DNA of 64,000 nucleotides from Trichomonas vaginalis G3 (Eukaryota; Parabasalia; Trichomonadida; Trichomonadidae). A program made the translations under genes and the position numbers. Shown here piece by piece: positions 51,654 through 59,360 of the stretch. Positions within the stretch are counted from its first letter, which is position 1. Each line of letters starts with the position of its first letter. The stretch spans positions 29,480,082 to 29,544,081 of the forward strand of contig NC_067207.1 in assembly GCF_026262505.1 (NCBI RefSeq), in the 5' to 3' direction. Under the pieces are notes generated by a model. That model did not search any database. It was not told the origin of the DNA and worked only from the letters and a program-made list of their open reading frames with translations.

Positions 51654-51712
51654 GGGGCTAGAGGGCACGAAGTGCCTGGAAGCCCCAATGCCCTTTTTTT
51701 TTTTTTTTTTTT
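51654..51712 (-). repeat. Right terminal inverted repeat of Mav-B (59 bp)
   Basis: GGGGCTAGAGGGCACGAAGT, then GCCTGGAAGCCCCAATGCCC and nineteen T residues. It pairs with 27,402-27,460. It folds as GGGGCT/AGCCCC outside and GGCAC-GAA-GTGCC inside. The start of the coiled-coil gene is only 40 bp away. Confidence 0.95.
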
Positions 51713-51718
51713 TTATCC
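51713..51718. repeat. Target-site duplication of Mav-B, right
   Basis: TTATCC, matching 27,396-27,401. Its first two T residues merge with the terminal T run, so the border could shift by two bases, but the choice gives runs of exactly nineteen at both ends. Confidence 0.88.
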
Positions 51719-52119
51719 TGAGTAGCTTTTGTAAAAATTCATCAAAAAAGATTTTAACGTGCTTTAATTTTTATTTTTTAAAATAATGCATATTATTATA
51801 TAACTAGCATATTTACAAATTTTAGTGCTTTCAAAAATTTAATCCTCCTCCTCTCAAATAAACGTACATCAGGGGGGCCTGTTTTTTGCAAAAAATAAAA
51901 TTTCATTTTTTATGCTTAAAAAGTCAGAATTTTTATTTGCTTCTGGGATATATGATGGCTATATCAGATACCCATTCTTTTTGATACTCAACATTAAACA
52001 TAAAACTTAGCCGTTAAGGCTCTTCTGAAAATATTTTTTTTCCGAAAAATTTTCGAAAAAAATCAAAAAATTTAAAAATCCCCGAATCTGCAGGGATTTT
52101 AAAAATTCTTTTTAGTAAA
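51719..52119. other. Gene-free right flank of Mav-B
   Basis: AT-rich, no gene. It contains a copy of the AATCCTCCTCCTCTCAAATA motif (51,840-51,867), which recurs at 55,759 and 55,901. A stretch from about 52,009 (GCCGTTAAGGCTCTTCTGAA) recurs in direct orientation at 55,547. Confidence 0.65.
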
Positions 52120-52535
52120 ACTTAAGGGTGCACACGAGAGGATCATGTAAACTTCAGAATTTAGAACCTTATTTTTAGGCATTATCTTGGCTATCTATTT
52201 AGGCTCGAAAAGCAAAAAATATCAAAAAATACAACTTGACTCCATTATGACCCTTTCATGGAGGTAGTTTTTATCCGCTAGTATTTTCCCTTTGAATCTC
52301 TTTACAATTCGAAATCAAATTCAAATCTCAGTAGAAGAAAGGAAGAATCGACTTACTACGGTTGTAATACGAATAAATACATATATTTAATTATTTTTAT
52401 TTACATAATAATTGTTTGAAGCTCATATTCCATCAAATTTTTAAATAAAAACATTAAAATGTTGAAAATGTTCATATATTTTAATAGGGTTTTGGCACTT
52501 TATTGAGGAATTACTACATACATAGTCGAACTGAA
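52120..52535 (+). repeat. Dispersed repeat, copy 2
   Basis: Begins CTTAAGGGTGCACACGAGAG. It is collinear with 26,906-27,330 and roughly three-quarters identical by eye. MULE-1 interrupts it at 52,536. It is non-coding. Confidence 0.72.
52526..52535. repeat. Target-site duplication of MULE-1, left
   Basis: TCGAACTGAA, repeated at 54,822-54,831. Ten bases, within the 8-11 bp usual for Mutator-like elements. Confidence 0.85.
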
Positions 52536-52680
52536 GAGAAAGGGACAGACTAGCCCATTGTCACTTTTTAATTTAGCAAATGAACGCTTATGGAGTGGAG
52601 TTTTTGGGTAAATCTGATTTGCTTATAAATGAAATAAAATCAAAAGAAACCATATTGGCATTATATTATGCAAAAATAAA

Positions 52681-53008
52681 TGATCTTACTTAGTACTTTT
52701 AAAGTTAATTTCAGAAAAAATTTGACACAATGGTATCCGGCACATACAAGTGGTGTACAACCAAAATATAAGTTGGTTTAAACATATATTGCTATATCTC
52801 ATGATCTTACTTAGTACTTTTAAAGTTAATTTCAGAAAAAATTTGACACAATGGTATCCGGCACATACAAGTGGTGTACAACCAAAATATAAGTTGGTTT
52901 AAACATATATTGCTATATCTCATGATCTTACTTAGTACTTTTAAAGTTAATTTCAGAAAAAATTTGACACAATGGTATCCGGCACATACAAGTGGTGTAC
53001 AACCAAAA
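52681..53008. repeat. 121-bp tandem repeat in the MULE-1 5' region
   Basis: Starts at 52,681, 52,802 and 52,923 with TGATCTTACTTAGTACTTTT. The third copy is partial. Copies are almost identical, so the duplication is recent. It lies between the left end and the transposase start. Confidence 0.95.
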
Positions 53009-53155
53009 TTTCATATCCTAGTTTTACATTTATGTTTAGTTTTATTTCACCTAATTTTCAAAGATCATAATTGAATTAGATGGCCAAGCTATTCAAAACA
53101 CGACCAAGCTTATCAAAATAAGACCAATATATTCAAAATTCTTTATTCTTTCAAA

Positions 53156-53168
53156 TCATTTCATTTTA
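53156..53168 (+). promoter_or_regulatory. Initiator-like TCATTTCATTT
   Basis: Doubled TCATTT (53,156-53,161 and 53,161-53,166) directly before the ATG at 53,169. It fits the Trichomonas initiator consensus TCA-Y-T-W. The same doubled element precedes the MULE-2 transposase. Maverick genes lack it. Confidence 0.6.
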
Positions 53169-54610
53169 ATGCAGATCCAAGATCACGAACTCACATATAT
53201 CGAGTTGCTTAAGTATGGAGTGCAACAAGAAATCCAAGCAGGTTGTAGTTATTCATATAAAACTAGGAAAGAAAGAAATCAAATCCAATTTAATTGTAAG
53301 TGGCCGAATTGTCCATGTCGCTTCCTTGTTGATACACTTCCCGATGACAAGTACCACATACGAAAATGTATTAACACCCACAATCATTCTGCCCCTTTTC
53401 CAAACAAATCACAACAAATTACATCATATTTTTATAGATCTTATTTAACAAGATATTTTGAATCAAATCAAGACCGTGTTTACGCACAATTAAGGTGTTT
53501 CAAAATCTTAATATCCCATTTGATAGTGGGATCATTCCGGAAATGTTTCAACAATCTACAGATGCTTTAAAAAAGTTTTCTAAACGCCTTCATGCAATCA
53601 ATACCCGTTTCTCAGCGGATGATGTTACATCTCTTGCAATTTTTGTCGACATGGTTAAGAGTCATTCTCCAGATGATCTCATCGAGTTTATTCACGAGCC
53701 AGATCGTATGATTTTCTATTACGCCCCATTCGAAGCAAATGCTTTTTCACATCAAATACAAACTTATCACATTGATTCCACTTATAAGCTCTTGCGCTCT
53801 CGCATACCATTTTATGCTGTCACTGGCAAATTCGCGGAATCAATTTTTTTTCCGTTTTTGTATTTTTTCGTTTGGCCCGACACAAGTGAAAATATACAAG
53901 TTTGTCTCACAGCATATTTTGGCTCCATCAATCGCGAACCATCTTATTTTTCAATGGACTGCGCACCTCAAATCACAAATGCTGTTGAAACAGCCATCCC
54001 CTTATGCCAGATCATTTGGTGTGGCGTTCATGTGTTGCGCGCTGTCATGAGAAAGGCTGAAAAGTTTCAAGATCGTTCCAACTTCGAAACTTTCTATAAC
54101 TTAATGAAGTTATTGGTCTTTGGTTCTGAAGAGGAAGAAATTGATCCTGATGAAGTTTACAACAATTTAGAAGAAATTTTAAATGAGGAACCTGCTGCCC
54201 GTGAATACTTTGACCGACAGTGGCGCCATCATCTTGACAGGCGGATGCTTCGCTATAGAAATGAAGGAGATGGAACAAACAACATCTCGGAATCACATTT
54301 CAAGGTTTTGAAGCACCAGTACTTCCCAGAAAGGCGAAATCTTCGACTCGATGAATTTGTCATCGAGCTATATTCCAGTGTTGTTCCTTCATTCCTGATT
54401 AAGTTGCAAATTAAAGGTCTGGATTCAGAGAGAAGTGTTAAAGTTATCAAAAAAGTCACAAGAGATTTCGAAGAAATGACACAATTTAGAAAAGTCGAAT
54501 GCATCAGTATGCTTGAAGCTGTTCAGAAAGGTCTGAAAAATGATACACTTGATCCCAACATTGTTTACTCAACATTAAAAATATTATTGCAAAGAAAACA
54601 TTTGATTTAA
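53169..54610 (+). pseudogene. MULE transposase, frameshifted once
   Basis: About 480 codons. Residues 1-80 hold a WRKY/FLYWCH-like zinc finger: FNCKWPNCPCRFLVD, with the histidine pair in CINTHNHS. The catalytic part shows HIDSTYKLL (first Asp), YFSMDCAPQITNAVE (second Asp), the WCGVHVLRA C-x2-H block and NNISESHFK (Glu region), as in MULE-domain transposases. The first frame runs to 53,570 and the rest is read from about 53,495 in another frame, so one shift lies around 53,490-53,500. A few-base sequencing or natural change would explain it. Confidence 0.85.
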
Positions 54611-54821
54611 TAAACATTTAATTTATTATAATTAATTTTTTATTACAGTATAGTAAAAAATGCTATAAATAAATTATTATATTTTATTAAAATGTGACTT
54701 TTAATAGTAAGTGAATAGAATAAATCAGGAATTGGGAAAGAAATAAGGTTAATTAAAAATAATGAAAATTACAAGTTTAAGGTTAATGAAAAGTGACAAT
54801 GGGCGAGTTTGTCCCCCACTC

Positions 54822-54831
54822 TCGAACTGAA
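54822..54831. repeat. Target-site duplication of MULE-1, right
   Basis: TCGAACTGAA, identical to 52,526-52,535. After it the host repeat continues as CTTGATATTTTG, like CTTAATTTTCGG at 27,316. Confidence 0.85.
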
Positions 54832-54875
54832 CTTGATATTTTGAAAGTGACAATGGGCGAGTTTGAAGGTTATTG

Positions 54876-55524
54876 GAGTGCGGGACAAATTTGCCAAATG
54901 TCACTTTTCAATAACCATAAATTACACTTTTCTATTTTTTAAAAAATAACCTTAAATTATATTTGAAGAAATTATGTCTATGATATATGTTTTATGCTAG
55001 AATCTTGGAGTTTTCATGCACTACACAAGAGCTCCAAGGTTCCAAGAGTGAATGCTCAATAGCAATTATAGAGATGTACCTTTTCAAAATGACTTTTACT
55101 GATTAAATTTAATCAATAGAAGACATTTTGAAAAGGTACCTCTACAATTAGATATACAAGAGATTCAAAGCTTCATTTCAGATAGATTTGAAACTTTGAA
55201 ACTCTTGGTAGATTTTGAGTGAATGCTGACAATCATCTTTGAGAAGGTTTTCTTTAAGAAAACCTTCTCAAAGAGGTTTCTCAGGAGCCCTGAGGCTCAC
55301 TTTCGTAATGATTGGGAGCCTTGGGGCTCCTGAGACGAAGAATGGCTTCGCCGAATCTTTGATCAGCAGAGGCCAAATGAAAAGGCCTCTGCTGATGGAT
55401 TCTCAGGAGCCCTGAGGCTCACTTTCGTAATGATTGGGAGCCTTGGGGCTCCTGCAGCAGAGTATCGCTCCGCTCCATTATTTTTTTTTAAAAAAAGTGC
55501 CGTGTGGCAAATTTGTCCTGTTCC
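54876..55524. mobile_element. Small fold-back, non-autonomous MULE-related element
   Basis: Ends GAGTGCGGGACAAATTTGCC and (reverse complement) GGAACAGGACAAATTTGCCA, both followed by GTCACTTTT or GGCACTTTT, so related to the MULE-1 ends. There is no gene inside. It is built of nested inverted repeats: GTACCTTTTCAAAATG at 55,076-55,140, GAGAAGGTTTTCTT at 55,241-55,269 and ATCAGCAGAGGCC at 55,362-55,396. It also has two 122-bp tandem copies starting TCAGGAGCCCTGAGGCTCAC (55,281 and 55,403). A clean target duplication was not found. A loose right-end-like remnant lies at 54,845-54,865. Confidence 0.55.
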
Positions 55525-55544
55525 CCTTAACATTGTTCCTAAAT

Positions 55545-55664
55545 CTAAGCCGTTAAGGCTGTTCTGAAAATATTTTTTTTTCGAAAAAATTCGAAAAAAA
55601 TTCTTAAAATTCAAAAATCCCTTAATTCCTGAGGATTTTGGAAAAAAGTTTTTACATGAACATG
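55545..55664. repeat. Direct copy of the 52,009 stretch
   Basis: AAGCCGTTAAGGCTGTTCTG and about 100 following bases match 52,009-52,110 with small differences. There is no gene. It is part of the dispersed repeat background. Confidence 0.6.
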
Positions 55665-55946
55665 TGTATATTATATGAAGTATATTGATAAGGTAAAAAT
55701 CAAATTTTATTGCATATTCATCGAGAAAATAAACTAACGAATCCCTCAAAATTGAGAGGGTAATCCTCCTCCTCTCAAATAAACGTACATACGGGTGCAC
55801 CCTTAAGGATATTGTATCAGATATATTGGTATGGGCAAATTCAATTTTAATCCAATATTCATCGAGATATTAAGTTAACGAAGCTTTCAAAATTGAGAGG
55901 GTAATCCTCCTCCTCTCAAATAAACGTACATGCGGGTGCACCCTTA
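55665..55946. repeat. Two copies of a unit of about 140 bp ending in GGGTGCACCC
   Basis: Each ends with GAGAGGGTAATCCTCCTCCT and CAAATAAACGTACAT followed by CGGGTGCACCCTTAA (about 55,804 and 55,946). GGGTGCACCCTTAAG is the inverse of CTTAAGGGTGCAC at 52,120, so the unit may be an end of the same repeat family. Confidence 0.65.
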
Positions 55947-56167
55947 ATCTAAAAAATTCCTAAAAAAAGGAACCGGTGTGCGAAAACCTCGGTAAATTAC
56001 CGCGGTTCCCGTTGGGACTGCCATATTAATATTCATAATGAAGATTTCTGCTGAATAAACTTCAAAACTATTTGTTTTGATCATAATTGATTTTAAAAAT
56101 ATGAACTTCGGATATATAATATGGTCATTACAAAATCATCATATCCGATTATTCTCTTATACACTTA
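55947..56167. other. Gene-free sequence before MULE-2
   Basis: AT-rich with no gene. It contains a small GC-rich patch, CGGTAAATTACCGCGGTTCC (about 55,989-56,008). Confidence 0.55.
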
Positions 56168-56177
56168 TGCCAACCTC
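56168..56177. repeat. Target-site duplication of MULE-2, left
   Basis: TGCCAACCTC, repeated at 59,271-59,280. Confidence 0.87.
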
Positions 56178-56327
56178 GAGTAGGGGTAATTTTAGCTAAA
56201 AGTGACACGCCTGTAAAAAGTGACACACCCGTGAAGGGTGTGATTACCGATCGGTAATTTCGACAGTTTAGAATTTAAAATTTTTTATGGAACTGTTGCG
56301 AGTTTCATAAAGAATTTAAGGAATATA

Positions 56328-56460
56328 AGCAAAGATTTGAATCAAAATCTTAGACCTAAGCCGCTCGATTCGCTCGCGGCTTCCGCGAATTACAGATCAG
56401 CAAAGATTTGAATCAAAATCTTCGAACTAAGCCGATCGCTTCGCTCGTGGCTTTCTTTAT
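56328..56460. repeat. 71-bp duplicated hairpin unit in MULE-2
   Basis: GCAAAGATTTGAATCAAAAT occurs at 56,328 and 56,399. Each copy ends in a GC-rich hairpin: AAGCCGCTCGATTCGCTCG then CGGCTT at 56,358-56,382, and AAGCCGATCGCTTCGCTCG then TGGCTT at 56,429-56,453. Confidence 0.8.
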
Positions 56461-56779
56461 TATTTTAAATTTGCATATTTCCATCAAAAGTTCATAAGGT
56501 AAAAAATTTCGTTTATATTATTGCAAAATAAAATCTTCATTATCAAAATAATATTAAATGATAATATAATATAATTTATAAACAACTATTATTTAATAAA
56601 GTTTAATTGCCAAGGTTCATCTAATTTTTTGATTTTTAATGTTTTATGAATTTTATTTATCATGTATATATCTAATGAAGATTATATATGTAGAAGATAA
56701 GTACCTTAATATGTACGTAAAAATTAATGAAATTTATTTTGAATGTAGAACCGAGCAATTTTAAAATTTTGTGCTTTTT

Positions 56780-57070
56780 TTGAATTTTCTCGATACCAGA
56801 TAAGTTGTGTTGGCTAAATAATATATGGATACAATATGTCTTATAGATGAATATATGCACAAAGTTTAAGAGGCCATTTTCTTTCAGAAACCGAGATTTG
56901 TGAAATTTTTCAAATTTTGTGCCTTTTTTGAATTTTCTCGATACCAGATAAGTTGTGTTGGCTAAATAATATACGGATACAATGTGTCTTATAGATGAAT
57001 ATATGCACAAAGTTTAAGAGGCCATTTTCTTTCAGAAACCGAGATTTGTGAAATTTTTCAAATTTTGTGC
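56780..57070. repeat. 146-bp tandem duplication in MULE-2
   Basis: Two near-identical copies, with TTTTCTCGATACCAGATAAG at 56,787 and 56,933. A few bases of a third start precede the transposase. Confidence 0.93.
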
Positions 57071-57089
57071 TTTTTTTGATATTGAAATT

Positions 57090-57100
57090 TCATTTCATTT
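57090..57100 (+). promoter_or_regulatory. Initiator-like TCATTTCATTT
   Basis: Doubled TCATTT six bases before the ATG at 57,106, the same arrangement as in MULE-1. Confidence 0.6.
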
Positions 57101-57105
57101 TTTTG

Positions 57106-58769
57106 ATGCATATCGATGCACCATGCGAACTTAAAGAAAGGCTATCTTATATAGATGCTATGAAAGCTGTCATTGATAACGAATGCCATGCAGGTTGTCC
57201 ATATCAATTAAAAAAAAAATCCAAATTTAGGGGGAACAAAATTAAAATTCAGGTGCAGTGCAGATAAATGTGAAGCATGTATCTCATTTCTAAAGGATGA
57301 TGAAGAATATATCCTAACAGAATATAATGGAACACATAATCACAATCAAATCAAAGATGAGACAAAGAAATACCACACATTATCACAATGCTATCGTCGG
57401 GTACTTAAAACAGGGGGGTGATCCGAAAATGGCTCAAATTGAATGCGACAAAAAACTTGATCTGGATGATCCACTTAACAGGCCATCTTTTTTGAATGCA
57501 TCTTCAGATCAAATGAAAACAATTCAGGAAAAAGGAAATAAAAAGATCAAAGGTATTCAAAAGTACGATGATAATCAATTCAAGTCAACTCAATTATTTA
57601 AGGGTATCAAAGAACAAGAGTCACCAAAAGATTTAATTTATTTCGATGTCGATAATTACAACAAACCAAAGAAATTAATCTTTTATTATGCTTCTTTCAA
57701 ATTTCTGGACATAATCAAAATTGTGAAAGAGCATTTTATTGATGCAACCCATTCATTACTTGAATTTAAAATGTTGTTTTACATGATATCAGCCAAATTT
57801 CCAAATACACATGCATTCCCAATTTTTCAATTTGTCGTTTATCCAAACACTTCAGAAAATATTGCATTCTGTCTCAAGGCATTTTTTAACTGGGCAAAAG
57901 TAAAACCAAAATATTTTATGTCAGATTGTGCACAAGAAATCGAAAATGCGATTATCAACTCTTTTCCAGAAGTTATCCTTCATTGGTGTGCAGTTCATGT
58001 AATGAGGGCGTTCAGAAAAAATTTGAAAGATTATGCATTTGAGAGTTCAGACAAATTGATATTAGATACAAAAATGAACTATCTTGCATACGGCAGAAAT
58101 GGCAAGAAAGAATGGATTGAACCAACGTTCAAAAAAATTCTGGAAATAGCCGAAAAATTCCCAGAATTTTCAAAATACATACAAAATCAATGGATATCAA
58201 ACCAAGAAAGATGGACAGCCGCTGAAAGAGATGAAAATTTAGCTCTCACAAATAACATTTCAGAATCGATTAACAAAAAAATTAAATATTACTACTTTGG
58301 CGGAACAATTTTCATGAGATTTGATCGATTTGTGATGAAATTAATCGATTTTATCGTTCCTTCATTTTATTACAGAATTTCTCAAGATATAAGGCTCAGA
58401 GACAAAATTCCAAATCCGTTGCCATCTGAAAAAAAGCCAAAAAAGTCTACAATCAGACTGGATACAGAAAAATGTATAATGCTCACTGATAAAATTAAAT
58501 CGTTAATAGTTAACTCATCAGCAAACTTAAATACGCTTCAATTGGGTTTAGATGACCTACTTGATAAAGTTGTCAAGGCAGCAAAGGTTCAAAAACGAAT
58601 GACCCAGTATTTTTCGAAATTAAGTATCCCAATGGAAATCAAGCTTAGTATTCTCACGCAAATTACAGAATTTGGATGCAATACCCCTCAATTCATTGTT
58701 GAGAATGCCAAGTCTTTTCAAGATAAAATTATTACAGATTTCCACCTTCAAATTTATACAACATTATAA
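57106..58769 (+). pseudogene. MULE transposase, two frame disruptions
   Basis: Begins MHIDAPCELKERLSYIDAMK. A zinc-finger region with CHAGCPYQ, KCEACISFL and the pair THNHNQ lies across 57,180-57,360 and is split between frames near 57,250 and 57,400. The main frame of 480 codons from 57,327 holds HFIDATHSLLEF (first Asp), YFMSDCAQEIENA (second Asp), the WCAVHVMRA C-x2-H block and LTNNISESINKKIK (Glu region). A lysine-rich C-terminal part of about 130 residues follows. It shares domain order with MULE-1 but little sequence, so the two belong to different MULE lineages. Confidence 0.85.
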
Positions 58770-58847
58770 AAATTTATGAATAAAAACTTGATATAAAATA
58801 ACATTTTTATTTTTACTAAGAAAAAAAGTTTTTTGATAATAAATTTA

Positions 58848-59080
58848 TTTTATTTCGAAAAAGTAGCAATAATCGTAAAAGGGTATTGATAGGCTTGCTA
58901 AAGTAACTAATTTTAGCTGTCAAATACTTTTGTATTTTGAAGTAAATTAGTATAAATTTGTTTTTACTTTTATTTCGAAAAAGTAGCAATAATCGTAAAA
59001 GGGTATTGATAGGCTTGCTAAAGTAACTAATTTTAGCTGTCAAATACTTTTGTATTTTGAAGTAAATTAGTATAAATTTG
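58848..59080. repeat. 120-bp tandem duplication near the MULE-2 right end
   Basis: Two copies of TATTTCGAAAAAGTAGCAAT and about 90 following bases, beginning at 58,851 and 58,971. They are identical over most of their length. Confidence 0.95.
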
Positions 59081-59270
59081 ATACTATTTTAACTCCCTTT
59101 GAAAACCTCAATTTTCCATACAGAGGGAACGGGAATAGCATCCAATATTCCCTGAGAATGGTTGCGCATCCTCAGTTCCCTCTATATTTCGAACGATGAG
59201 CTCATCGGTCTTTTTTTTAATACTAAACGTTTTTTTTTCCTGTCACTTTTAGCTAAAATTTGGGTTTGCC

Positions 59271-59280
59271 TGCCAACCTC
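59271..59280. repeat. Target-site duplication of MULE-2, right
   Basis: TGCCAACCTC, identical to 56,168-56,177. Confidence 0.87.
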
Positions 59281-59360
59281 TGATTCAATTTCAATCGATC
59301 AAAAATGTAAGATTAGGTTTGTGAAGTTTACATAAAATCTCTCAAAAATTCAATAATTCA

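Larger units (their letters stand above)
27402..51712 (+). mobile_element. Mav-B: Maverick/Polinton with both ends (24.3 kb)
   Basis: A complete-length Maverick defined by 59-bp inverted repeats (one mismatch), each starting with a 19-base A/T run, and by a TTATCC duplication. Parts in order: methyltransferase, three small proteins, paralogue, fibre, integrase, three small proteins, PolB, paralogue, unknown 304-aa gene, KilA-N/T5orf172, KilA-N, minisatellite, ATPase, two small genes, helicase, minor capsid, small genes, major capsid, large coiled-coil protein. It is broken, with about fifteen to twenty breaks, while PolB, integrase, both KilA-N genes and several small genes remain open. Terminal repeats this short are unusual for the superfamily. 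Confidence 0.96.
52536..54821 (+). mobile_element. MULE-1: Mutator-like DNA transposon (2.3 kb)
   Basis: A 2,286-bp element with ends GAGAAAGGGACAGACTAGCC and (reverse complement of the right end) GAGTGGGGGACAAACTCGCC. Both continue into CATTGTCACTTTT. It is flanked by a perfect 10-bp duplication. It carries one transposase gene (53,169-54,610) and a 121-bp tandem repeat. The related sequence at 27,306 (GTCGATCTGAACTT) is an empty site, which confirms both borders. The terminal repeats have diverged and the transposase is shifted once, so the copy is probably inactive. Confidence 0.9.
56178..59270 (+). mobile_element. MULE-2: Mutator-like DNA transposon (3.1 kb)
   Basis: A 3,093-bp element bounded by a perfect 10-bp duplication. 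Its ends start GAGTAGGGGTAATTTTAGCT and (reverse complement) GGCAAACCCAAATTTTAGCT, and both continue into AAAAGTGACA. It carries a transposase related to but clearly different from MULE-1. It also has a 71-bp repeated hairpin region (56,328-56,453), a 146-bp tandem duplication (56,780-57,070) and a 120-bp duplication (58,848-59,080). Its right end lies only 90 bp from the start of the host gene at 59,361. The transposase has two frame disruptions. Confidence 0.9.

Noticed and set aside
26906-52535. Long terminal repeats of a retroelement flanking Mav-B
   Set aside because: The direct repeats on either side of Mav-B are diverged copies of a dispersed repeat. The true ends are the 59-bp inverted repeats with TTATCC duplications, and there is no reverse transcriptase.
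55363-55800. 145-aa minus-strand frame
   Set aside because: It spans a fold-back element and a dispersed repeat, with no recognisable domain or leader.
56672-57010. 112-aa minus-strand frame with internal repeats
   Set aside because: It reads the 146-bp tandem duplication of MULE-2 on the non-coding strand.
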